Shown: in pieces, positions 1 to 6,533 of the stretch | How positions within the stretch are numbered: the stretch's first letter is position 1 | Layout of the letters: each line of letters starts with the position of its first letter | From: an uncultured Prevotellaceae bacterium | Lineage (GTDB): Bacteria; Bacteroidota; Bacteroidia; Bacteroidales; Bacteroidaceae | DNA length: 15,956 bases | NCBI GenBank assembly: GCA_905202115.1 | Contig: CAJKQZ010000043.1 | Location: 1 to 15,956 of the forward strand | Direction: 5' to 3' | Translations under genes and position numbers: made by a program | The notes under the pieces: generated by a model | The model's input: only the letters and a program-made list of their open reading frames with translations | Databases searched by the model: none | Told to the model about the DNA's origin: nothing

Positions 1-10
1 TATATGTGGC

Positions 11-122
11 AAAAAATATGTCTGAGATATTTTGAATTATCTCAGACATATTTTCAATTATCTCCCTTATATTTTCAATTTCCTGCGGGAAGTTTTTTAC
101 GTGTAAGAAAAAAATATTTTTT
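11..122 (+). repeat. Long-form 21-bp-period palindromic repeat, copy 1
   Basis: Seen directly: unit 1 TATGTCTGAGATA (17-29), spacer TTTTGAAT, unit 2 TATCTCAGACATA (38-50), spacer TTTTCAAT, degenerate unit 3 TATCTCCCTTATA (59-71), spacer TTTTCAAT, GC-rich unit 4 TTCCTGCGGGAAG (80-92), then TTTTTTAC (93-100) and an A7-TA-T6 palindrome ending at 122. Units start every 21 bp. Units 1 and 2 are exact reverse complements and with flanking A/T form a 17-bp stem around an 8-nt loop. The same architecture recurs at 12894-13006 and, inverted, at 15879-15956. No transposase is attached. Function unknown. Confidence 0.9.
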
Positions 123-183
123 CAAACGGTAGGATAATAAATAATAGGCAATCTGATTTTGCCTTCCTCCCCGCCTTTTTCGT

Positions 184-350
184 AATTTGAGCTGAAGCTC
201 CAATATAATGGGCGGCTCGGCAGAGAAAACAAGCAAGCTTATTTTGCTTTGCTCTCGCCTTTTGCACAATTTGAGCTGAAGCTCCAATATAATGGCGGCT
301 CGGCAGAGAAAATAAGCAAGCTTATTTTGCTCTGCTCTCGCCTTTTGCTA
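184..350. repeat. 84-bp tandem duplication, about two copies
   Basis: Copy A is 184-267 (84 bp) and copy B 268-350 (83 bp). They differ by one G insertion/deletion and a few substitutions. Each has a GAGCT-GA-AGCTC inverted repeat, the word CAATATAATGG, and a larger hairpin around AAGCAAGCTT. Degenerate flanks (cgcctttttcg at the left, tatttgaagc at the right) suggest partial further copies. The reverse strand is open across the repeat, but that reading frame is itself a duplicated peptide running into the palindromic repeat and I do not consider it a gene. Confidence 0.88.
303..335 (+). promoter_or_regulatory. Hairpin overlapping the -33 box of the ATPase-gene promoter
   Basis: GCAGAG (303-308) plus AAAATAAG (309-316) pair with CTTATTTT (321-328) and, after a bulged G, CTCTGC (330-335). 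This gives a 14-bp stem with a CAAG tetraloop. The TTTG at 326-329 used as the -33 box lies in the right arm. Copy A of the tandem repeat (220-252) keeps the fold with one mismatch and one G-T pair. It could be an operator for a dimeric regulator or simply part of the repeat element; the sequence does not decide. Confidence 0.5.
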
Positions 351-356
351 TATTTG
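326..356 (+). promoter_or_regulatory. Consensus Bacteroidota promoter for the ATPase/DUF4435 pair
   Basis: TTTG at 326-329, a 19-bp spacer, and TATATTTG at 349-356 match the Bacteroides primary-sigma consensus TTTG-N19-21-TAnnTTTG exactly. Transcription would begin near 361-366, leaving a leader of about 45-50 nt before the ATG at 412. It sits at the right edge of the tandem duplication. The corresponding -7 positions in the upstream copies (GTAATTTG at 182-189, ACAATTTG at 266-273) lack the TA, so only this last copy scores as a full promoter. Confidence 0.72.
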
Positions 357-411
357 AAGCGCGGAAAGGACATTCAGCCGCACAACAACAAATCTTAAAA
401 GCAACAACATA

Positions 412-1233
412 ATGGGAAAAGCCGCCGAATACATAAAGAGCATTGAAATCAAAAGCCTCTGGAACGGCCAAAAACACATAATATGGAAATTGAACCCCGA
501 GGTCAACATTCTCAGCGGAATAAACGGAGCGGGAAAAAGCACAATCCTTAACAAACTGGCCGACAGGCTGGCTATGCGTGAAGGAAACGTGGGAAACACC
601 CCTGTATTCGGCGTGAAAATAGATTTTCATCCCTCCGACGCCACTTATGTGCGCTACGACCTCGTGCGTTCGTTCGACCGCCCGCTGGTACACGGCGACG
701 CCCTCGACAAACTTTCCGACGGAGGCGTAAAAACCGAGATAGATTTCCAGCTTTACCTGCTGCAGCGCCGCTATCTCGACTATCAGGTGAATGTCGGGAA
801 CCGCATGATAAGTCTTCTGACCTCGGGTGCTCCCAATGCGGCCGAGAAAGCAGCCGAAGCCTCCGCGGCAAAAAAGATGTTCCAGGACGCAGTAGACACT
901 CTGTTCGCAGAAACAGGAAAAAAAATAGACCGCACATGCAATGAAGTGCGCCTGATTCAGTTCGACGAAAAGCTTTCGCCATACAAACTCTCATCAGGCG
1001 AAAAACAATTGCTTATAATTCTTCTAACCGTGCTTGTAGAGGACAATCTTCCCTACGTGATTTTCCTCGACGAGCCGGAAGCGAGCATGCATGTGGAATG
1101 GCAGCAGAAACTCATCTCACTTATACGCAGCCTTAACCCGAAAGCACAAATAGTTCTCACCACACATTCTCCCGCCGTGATAATGGACGGCTGGATTGAC
1201 GCGGTTACAGAAGTGAGCGACATAACAAAATAA
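412..1233 (+). CDS. Small ABC/OLD-type AAA ATPase, partner of the DUF4435 protein
   Basis: This 273-residue cytoplasmic ATPase has every motif of the ABC/SMC/OLD ATP-binding fold: Walker A GINGAGKST (36-44), signature LSSGEKQ (193-199), Walker B VIFLDEPE (216-223) with Glu221 as the likely catalytic base, and a switch histidine in TTHSP (His252). No membrane segment is visible, so it is not a transporter subunit. The 100-190 segment is a small helical insertion, much shorter than the coiled coil of OLD, RecF or the PARIS ATPase AriA. It would dimerise head-to-tail on ATP. The gene directly downstream encodes a DUF4435 TOPRIM-like protein, the effector partner in PARIS. The ATG at 412 follows an A-rich leader below a consensus promoter. 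The family assignment is firm. A defence role is inference; a conserved Bacteroidales housekeeping pair is equally possible. Confidence 0.88.
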   Translation: MGKAAEYIKSIEIKSLWNGQKHIIWKLNPEVNILSGINGAGKSTILNKLADRLAMREGNVGNTPVFGVKIDFHPSDATYVRYDLVRSFDRPLVHGDALDKLSDGGVKTEIDFQLYLLQRRYLDYQVNVGNRMISLLTSGAPNAAEKAAEASAAKKMFQDAVDTLFAETGKKIDRTCNEVRLIQFDEKLSPYKLSSGEKQLLIILLTVLVEDNLPYVIFLDEPEASMHVEWQQKLISLIRSLNPKAQIVLTTHSPAVIMDGWIDAVTEVSDITK

Positions 1234-1297
1234 CCGCAATACCGCATTTGTAGACCACACATGCCCTGTGCGGCCGGATTCTCCCCTATTTTTCAGA

Positions 1298-2350
1298 ATG
1301 AGCAAGCGTCTATCCGAAAATCTAAACTCACAATACATCGGCGCAGCCTCGCGCATGAAGCCGGCAGGCTCACGCCGGCGCATAATAGTCTATGTAGAGG
1401 GATTCGACGATATCATGTTCTGGCGCAATGTGCTCGGGCGTTTCGAAAACGACAGGATTTATTTCGAAATAATGCTGCCTTCGCGCACATCTCTGGCAAA
1501 AGGGAAAAAAATAGCTATAACAAACATACTCCATAATTCTCTCGGGAAAAACATGATAGCCTGTGTCGACGCCGATTACGACTATCTGCTGCAAGGCTCT
1601 CGCGAATCCTCGCGGGCGATGTGCTGCAACCCGTATGTGTTTCACACTTATGCCTACGCAATAGAGAACTTCCAATGCTACGCTCCGTCGCTACGCAACG
1701 TTTGCGTGACAGCCACACTGAACGACCGTAAAATTTTCGATTTCGAACAATATATGCGCGAATTTTCCGAAACGGTCTACCCGCTTTTCGTGTGGAGTAT
1801 CTGGTGTTATCGCACCGGAAACTTCAAACACTTCTCTCTCAGTTCTCTGTGCAGCGTGATTTCTTTGCGCGAAGTGAACATATACCACCCCGAACGCGCA
1901 ATAGAACTTCTCAGGCAACGTGTAAACCGCGCCATGTCGTGGCTTCAAAGACGCTTTCCGCAGGCAAAGAAAGAATATGCCCCGCTCAGGGACGAGCTGT
2001 CGCGCCTCGGCGTCACGCCGGACAACGTATACATGTACATCCGCGGCCATGACATTTTCGACGCTGTGATATGCCCGCTCATAACCTCCGTTTGCGACAC
2101 CCTGCGGCGGGAACGCGAAAGCGAAATACGACGTCTGGCCGTCAATATACAGCAAATGCAGAACGAGCTGTCGGGCTACCAGCACAGCATATCCCCGCCC
2201 GACTTCGCCCTGCGGAAACATACCGATTTCACCGAAGCCCCGCAATACCAGCAGATACTTGATTCGTTGCGGGACTTTCTTTCGGATTTTTCCGAACCGT
2301 TGGACGAAAACAAAGAAACCGGCGCAAACGGCAATACTGGCGGACAATAA
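1298..2350 (+). CDS. DUF4435 (TOPRIM-like) protein, AriB-like partner of the ATPase
   Basis: The product is 350 residues from the ATG at 1298. A GTG at 1268 would add ten residues, but the ATG gives a cleaner start (MSKRLSENLN). An N-terminal TOPRIM-like core is visible: a beta strand ending in VYVEGFDD (acidic Glu34, then Asp37/Asp38), and CVDADYDYL with Asp91/Asp93, the Glu plus DxD layout of metal-dependent TOPRIM nucleases. The sequence HTYAYAIENFQCY (about 114-126) is the block typical of DUF4435. A helical stretch near 285-315 (RRERESEIRRLAVNIQQMQNE) could form a coiled coil. DUF4435 proteins are the nuclease partner (AriB) of the ATPase AriA in PARIS, where AriB is a toxic RNase. Here the gene begins 64 bp after the ATPase stop, presumably in one transcript. 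Family is well supported; nuclease activity and defence function are inferred. Confidence 0.85.
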   Translation: MSKRLSENLNSQYIGAASRMKPAGSRRRIIVYVEGFDDIMFWRNVLGRFENDRIYFEIMLPSRTSLAKGKKIAITNILHNSLGKNMIACVDADYDYLLQGSRESSRAMCCNPYVFHTYAYAIENFQCYAPSLRNVCVTATLNDRKIFDFEQYMREFSETVYPLFVWSIWCYRTGNFKHFSLSSLCSVISLREVNIYHPERAIELLRQRVNRAMSWLQRRFPQAKKEYAPLRDELSRLGVTPDNVYMYIRGHDIFDAVICPLITSVCDTLRRERESEIRRLAVNIQQMQNELSGYQHSISPPDFALRKHTDFTEAPQYQQILDSLRDFLSDFSEPLDENKETGANGNTGGQ

Positions 2351-2405
2351 AATCATATACAAATCCGCACACCTAAAATACCTTGTAAAAAACACCCTCC
2401 CGCTT

Positions 2406-2476
2406 GTAAAAAAAATTATCTCTGAGATATTTTAAAATATGTCTGAGATAATTCAAAATATCTCAGACATATTTTT
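2406..2476 (-). repeat. Short-form palindromic array, copy 2
   Basis: Units TATCTCTGAGATA (2417-2429), TATGTCTGAGATA (2438-2450) and TATCTCAGACATA (2459-2471) are separated by TTTTAAAA and ATTCAAAA, an exact 21-bp period. It is preceded by GTAAAAAAAAT (the reverse complement of the TTTTTTAC end of the long form) and followed by TTTTT. Units 2 and 3 are perfect reverse complements and make a 17-bp stem with flanking A/T. It lies between the convergent DUF4435 and GH3 genes, where a hairpin plus T-run could act as a terminator for the plus-strand pair. Just upstream (2386-2403) GTAAAAAACACCCTCCCGC resembles the end of the long form, possibly a remnant. Confidence 0.87.
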
Positions 2477-2478
2477 CC

Positions 2479-2507
2479 CCTTGCAGGGAAAGGCTTTCCC
2501 GACAAGG
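2479..2507. other. Imperfect hairpin in the convergent intergenic region
   Basis: CCTTG (2479-2483) pairs with CAAGG (2503-2507). Inside a CA/GA mismatch, GGGAAA (2486-2491) pairs with TTTCCC (2495-2500) around a GGC loop. It directly abuts the short palindromic array and could assist termination in either direction. The remaining 80 bp up to the terminator at 2591 show nothing further. Confidence 0.4.
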
Positions 2508-2590
2508 TATTATTTCCGTATAATCCGCGACAAAAACAGACAGGAAATAGGGAACAGAAAAACCTTTCGCGGAGCACCTCATAATACGAC

Positions 2591-2630
2591 TCACGGCTTG
2601 CCTTGTTTTACAGGCAAGCCGTGAACTTTT
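2591..2630. terminator. Bidirectional-type hairpin terminator downstream of the GH3 gene
   Basis: TCACGGCTTGCCT (2591-2603) and AGGCAAGCCGTGA (2612-2624) form a perfect 13-bp, GC-rich stem with an 8-nt loop. On the plus strand CTTTT follows. On the minus strand the stem begins 23 bp after the GH3 stop codon but lacks a strong U-tract. Position between convergent genes fits termination of the GH3 transcript and possibly of plus-strand read-through. Confidence 0.65.
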
Positions 2631-2647
2631 ATCGGGACGGAAATATT

Positions 2648-4999
2648 TCAACGGTTGGGCGTATCCCACACTTTCGTATCCTCGCAATATGCGTCGACCC
2701 AATTGTCTCCGCATTTGAATTTGAACTCGCCCTTTTCCAGGCGCCATTTACCGTCATAGCCCACAAAAGCCAAATCGGAAGCAGGTATGGTAAACGAAAC
2801 AGTACGTTTCTCCCCGGGAGCAAGCTCTATCTTCTCGAATGCACGCAAGCGGATGTTGTCGGGCGTGGAAGAAGCCGTGACATCTTTCGAATAAAGCAAA
2901 ACAGCTTCCTTGCCTTTGCGGTTTCCGGTGTTGGCAACATCGACAGAAACGGTAATGTCGTCGCAATGAGCGAAATGAGGCTTGTTTATCTTCATATTAT
3001 CATATTTGTATTCAGTATAGCTGAGTCCATATCCGAACGGCCACTGAATACTCATTTTGGCGTCGTAATTATAATTGCCCTCCATTTGGTGGTTAAGGTT
3101 CTCGCACGGTTTGTAGTCGTATGTAACGAGAGCGTTTACGTATTTGGGATACGTAAAAGGCAGCTTGGCGCTGAAATTCTCATCGCCGGCAAGGAGCTTG
3201 GCCAGGGCGTCGCCGCCGTAATTGCCCGGCAACAACACATCTACCACAGCCTTTGCCAGCGGAACCAACTCGTGTATGATTCGCGGGCGGCCTTCATTGA
3301 GCACAAGCACTATAGGCTTTCCAGTTGCGGCAAGTTTCTTTACCAGCTCCGACTGGTTTTCCGACAGAGTGATGTCGTCGATGTTTCCGGGCGTCTCACA
3401 ATAAGAATTCTCTCCTATACAAGCTATCACCACATCGACGCTCTTGGCTTTCTCTGCCACAGCGTCGATATTTCCCTTTACCTCTTCCCACCAGTTGTCG
3501 ATTTTCGGCTGAGCATACGACACACCCTCGTCAAGAACCACGTTCTCTTTGCCGAAACGGTTGCAAAGAGCCTCATAGATAGTATTGTAATTTTTTCCGA
3601 GCTCATCGGCCTTGTTTCCCTGCCATGTATACGACCAGCCGCCGTTGAGCGAGCGTATGGAATTTGCATTAGGGCCGGCGAGAAGTATCTTTACGCCTTC
3701 TTTAAGCGGAAGCATGTTGTTTTCGTTCTTGAGAAGCACTTCCGATTCGAGGGCTGCCTGCAGCGCCACGTCCGCAAATTTCTGCGAACCGAAATCCTTA
3801 TAGTTCTTGGGCGAGACATACGGTTTGTCGAACAGTCCCAGACGGTATTTCAGGCGGAGAATGCGCGCCACAGCGTCGTCAATGCGGCTCATAGGTACGC
3901 GTCCTTCTTCGACAAGTGCCTTGAGATCGGTACAGAAGCTGGGATCGTAAGGAACCATAGAGATATCTATACCCGCGTTTATGCCTATCTCGATAGCTTC
4001 TTTCTTGCTGCCGGCAATATGGTCGCGTTCGAAAAGATTGTTTATGTCGGCCCAGTCGGTAACTATGAGACCGTCCCAATTTAAATCGTCTTTGAGCCAA
4101 CCGGTAAGGTATTCCTTATTCGCGTGAAACGGCATACCGTTGTTCGAGCCGGAATTTACCATGACCGAGAGCGCACCCGCACACACCGTGGCCAGATATG
4201 GTGCAAAATGTTTCTCGCGCATTTCAGAAGGAGTTATATTCGAAGGCGTTCTGTCCTTTCCCGAACGCGGCACTCCGTAGCCCATGTAGTGTTTCATCGA
4301 AGCAGCCACGTTTTCGGTGCCCACATTGTTCAGGTCGTTTCCCTGCATTCCTTTCACAACCTCCACACCGAAAAGTGAGTTCACAAGACAGTCTTCGCCG
4401 AAGTTCTCCCACATGCGCGGCCAGCGCGGATCGCGCCCCAGGTCTACCACAGGCGAAAAGCTCCAGGGCACAGAGGCAGCTCTGGTTTCGTAGGCCGTAA
4501 TCTCGCCCGCCTTTCTTGCATAGGCAAGGTTGAAAGAAGCTGCAAGATTTATGTTCTGAGGCAGAAGCGTACCGTCGAGCACAAAAGTGGAACCGTGAAT
4601 CTGATCTATTCCGTAAAGACAGGGTATTCCAATATGCTTCATGGAATAATCCTGTATTTCCTTGATAAGCTCGTAATAGACTTCTTTCGTTTGGGCCTCA
4701 TTGAGCGGGACATTAAGCATGGAACCCACCTTGTATTTCCCGAAAATAGTGTCGAACATAGCCTTGTTGATAACGAACTTACCCGTGGCCTGGCTCTTGG
4801 GATAGTCGGTAATCGCATCGATTGTAATCTGACACATCTGCCCCACCTTTTCGTCGAGCGTCATCTTTTTAAGCCACTCCTGTATTCGGGCTTCAATTTT
4901 GGCATCGGCCGGAATGGCAGTATGCGCTGCGCCGGCGGTTTGTGCAGATATGTCTGCGCAAAACAGCACGGCGATGAAAAACGATATTATTACTTTCAT
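2648..4999 (-). CDS. bglX: Secreted GH3 family beta-glucosidase (BglX-like)
   Basis: This 783-residue exported glycoside hydrolase removes terminal beta-linked glucosyl (or similar) residues from oligosaccharides by a retaining mechanism. The ATG at 4999 was chosen because it opens a classical signal peptide (MKVIISFFIAVLFCADISAQ, likely cleavage near residue 19). An upstream in-frame ATG at 5065 would put 22 polar residues in front of it. Order of domains: GH3 N-terminal barrel (about 45-400) with the DLGRDPRW block (186-193), Lys236-His237 in the substrate-binding loop and the nucleophile Asp315 in VTDWAD; then the GH3 C-terminal alpha/beta sandwich (about 420-640, GENSYCETPGNIDD and LPGNYGGDAL); then a fibronectin-III-like domain (about 690-770). 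Length matches BglX-type enzymes. It ends a same-strand series after the esterase, but the 258-bp gap with a palindromic array leaves co-transcription open. Exact substrate unknown. Confidence 0.95.
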   Translation of the reverse strand: MKVIISFFIAVLFCADISAQTAGAAHTAIPADAKIEARIQEWLKKMTLDEKVGQMCQITIDAITDYPKSQATGKFVINKAMFDTIFGKYKVGSMLNVPLNEAQTKEVYYELIKEIQDYSMKHIGIPCLYGIDQIHGSTFVLDGTLLPQNINLAASFNLAYARKAGEITAYETRAASVPWSFSPVVDLGRDPRWPRMWENFGEDCLVNSLFGVEVVKGMQGNDLNNVGTENVAASMKHYMGYGVPRSGKDRTPSNITPSEMREKHFAPYLATVCAGALSVMVNSGSNNGMPFHANKEYLTGWLKDDLNWDGLIVTDWADINNLFERDHIAGSKKEAIEIGINAGIDISMVPYDPSFCTDLKALVEEGRVPMSRIDDAVARILRLKYRLGLFDKPYVSPKNYKDFGSQKFADVALQAALESEVLLKNENNMLPLKEGVKILLAGPNANSIRSLNGGWSYTWQGNKADELGKNYNTIYEALCNRFGKENVVLDEGVSYAQPKIDNWWEEVKGNIDAVAEKAKSVDVVIACIGENSYCETPGNIDDITLSENQSELVKKLAATGKPIVLVLNEGRPRIIHELVPLAKAVVDVLLPGNYGGDALAKLLAGDENFSAKLPFTYPKYVNALVTYDYKPCENLNHQMEGNYNYDAKMSIQWPFGYGLSYTEYKYDNMKINKPHFAHCDDITVSVDVANTGNRKGKEAVLLYSKDVTASSTPDNIRLRAFEKIELAPGEKRTVSFTIPASDLAFVGYDGKWRLEKGEFKFKCGDNWVDAYCEDTKVWDTPNR

Positions 5000-5123
5000 A
5001 TTGTATAGGTTTTTGATTTCTACATTTTCATATTCTGGATAATTTAGCGTAGTCGAGGATTTCACTCAGGCATATCGTCGTTTTTTACAACAGGCCATGA
5101 CTTTTTCGGAGACGCTCCGGCAC

Positions 5124-5194
5124 GTAAAAAAAATTATCTCAGAGATATTTTGAATTATCTCAGACATATTTTAAAATATCTCAGAGATAATTTT
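5124..5194 (-). repeat. Short-form palindromic array, copy 3
   Basis: Units TATCTCAGAGATA (5135-5147), TATCTCAGACATA (5156-5168) and TATCTCAGAGATA (5177-5189) are separated by TTTTGAAT and TTTTAAAA, a 21-bp period. It begins with the same GTAAAAAAAATTATCTC flank as copy 2. An oppositely oriented TTTTTTAC occurs 43 bp to the left (5081-5088). It lies in the 258-bp gap between the esterase stop (5258) and the GH3 start (4999). I found no match to TAnnTTTG for a GH3 promoter in that gap. It may modulate read-through from the esterase or be a regulatory site for GH3. Confidence 0.87.
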
Positions 5195-5257
5195 CACGAA
5201 CAAAATAGAAGTGTTTTCATGTTACGCGCAATGTATACGTAAACGATGAACTCGCCT

Positions 5258-6487
5258 TTATTTATGCGCGGCGGCATTCTCCTCAACGAGGCCGTCGAAA
5301 AACAAAAGCATTTCCTTTATCTGCGGCAGGCCGAAGCGGGTGAAAGTTCTCTTAGAATTGTCGTCATGGCGCCAGTCGAGAAACGCATGTCCTATGCCGC
5401 CTATCTGAATGTACTTTATGTCCTGCCCCGCCTTACTCATGGCATTGCAATACTGCGACATCTGCTCGTCTCGAATCAACGTATCGCCTGTTCCGCGAAG
5501 AATCAGTTGCGGCACGGCGCGTACCGAACGCTGCGGAATAAAACAAATAGGCGAAATATGCCTTGCCGTAAGCGTATCGGCCGAATAAAAACGTTTCATC
5601 ACATCATCGGTAAGCACGGGATAGGTGGGAACCGCTCCGAGAAAAGCCTCGCGCATTTCTTTGCCCACAGTTGCGGCGTCCTTGCCCTGAGGCAGGTAGG
5701 TAGGTTTGAACTCATACACTCCCGATGTGCGCCCGAAACCTCCGTCACCGATGTAATCGGCAAAATTTATTGCCGCGGCCGAAAGATGACCTCCCGCACT
5801 GTCGCCCGTTATGAACACTCTCTTGGCGTCGCCGCCGTAAAGAGAGGCATTTTCCATAATATGGGCTATCGCACCATACACATCCTCTATTATCTGATAC
5901 ATGGCAACAGGCGTTTCTTCGCCATCGCCACCACCGATAAAACGATAGTCGATACTGAAAGCCACATAGCGCCCCGACTTTGCTATTTCGCGCCCGAGAC
6001 CGCGCATTATGTCTTCCGTATTAGAACTCCAGCCCCCGCCGTGAACGATAACCACAATCGGAAGATTGCGGGCCTTTGCCGGAGAATAGACATCATATTT
6101 CAATGTTTTCTTTCCAGGCCTGGCGTATACTACGTTCTTTGTTATTTTTATATCCTTGAACTCGCTCTCTGGCAAAAAAGCAGCACCGAGAGTGATGTCG
6201 CGATCGGCAACAATAACGCCGGGATTGTCGTTGGTTTCATTATAGGTAAGTCCCCAGGGAACTTTCACACCCTGAAAGGCACAGTCGAAAACATATCCCT
6301 TGTCGGGTTTGGCAGTAACGGTGAAACGTGTTCCTTTCGCAACCATGCCGTCGGCCGGAACGGTTGGGCTCACGCTGAACATACCGTTCTGAGGCGTTTC
6401 GAGCGTTACTTTTACTTTTTCCTGCGCCTGAACCGTTGCGGAAAACAAGAACAACAGGAAAATCGGAATCAACTTATTCGTTTTCAT
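5258..6487 (-). CDS. Secreted alpha/beta-hydrolase esterase with N-terminal Ig-like repeat domain
   Basis: The product is 409 residues with a signal peptide (MKTNKLIPIFLLFLFSATVQAQ, cleavage near 21), so it acts in the periplasm or outside. Residues about 25-105 resemble the bacterial repeat/InlB-B-like module (VTLETPQNGMFSVSP, GTRFTVTAKPDKGYVF). Residues about 125-400 are an alpha/beta hydrolase of the BD-FAE/lipase-esterase type: oxyanion motif HGGGW (149-153), nucleophile elbow GDSAG with Ser230, acid Asp335 (RGTGDTL) and His367 (GIGHAF). The triad is complete. Such enzymes remove acetyl or feruloyl groups from plant or host glycans, or hydrolyse other small esters; the substrate cannot be read from sequence. 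It starts 46 bp after the manA stop, so it is probably in the same transcript, and precedes the secreted GH3 enzyme, consistent with joint glycan processing. Confidence 0.88.
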   Translation of the reverse strand: MKTNKLIPIFLLFLFSATVQAQEKVKVTLETPQNGMFSVSPTVPADGMVAKGTRFTVTAKPDKGYVFDCAFQGVKVPWGLTYNETNDNPGVIVADRDITLGAAFLPESEFKDIKITKNVVYARPGKKTLKYDVYSPAKARNLPIVVIVHGGGWSSNTEDIMRGLGREIAKSGRYVAFSIDYRFIGGGDGEETPVAMYQIIEDVYGAIAHIMENASLYGGDAKRVFITGDSAGGHLSAAAINFADYIGDGGFGRTSGVYEFKPTYLPQGKDAATVGKEMREAFLGAVPTYPVLTDDVMKRFYSADTLTARHISPICFIPQRSVRAVPQLILRGTGDTLIRDEQMSQYCNAMSKAGQDIKYIQIGGIGHAFLDWRHDDNSKRTFTRFGLPQIKEMLLFFDGLVEENAAAHK

Positions 6488-6533
6488 GGCAAAATGTATT
6501 TTTATAATCGTATTTCAGAAAAATAAAACGACT

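Noticed and set aside
11..122. CRISPR array
   Set aside because: The 21-bp period comes from palindromic units with conserved 8-bp spacers. There are no unique spacers of about 30 bp and no cas genes.
75..287. Reverse-strand open frame of 70 codons across the tandem duplication
   Set aside because: The predicted peptide is itself a duplicated segment followed by translation of the palindromic repeat; there is no start context and no protein-like composition, so it is a by-product of the repeats.
1268..1297. GTG start ten codons upstream for the DUF4435 protein
   Set aside because: The ATG at 1298 gives a typical N-terminus; the extra residues add no recognisable sequence.
2603..4084. Plus-strand open frame of 493 codons opposite the GH3 gene
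   Set aside because: The minus-strand frame has full GH3 motifs; the plus-strand translation has no recognisable domain and mirrors the coding strand.
5000..5065. Extended N-terminus for the GH3 protein from the ATG at 5065
   Set aside because: It would place 22 polar residues before an obvious signal peptide, so the ATG at 4999 is preferred.
5107..5119. CGGAG-ACG-CTCCG hairpin as a terminator upstream of GH3
   Set aside because: The stem is only 5 bp with a 3-nt loop, and neither strand has a T-run after it.
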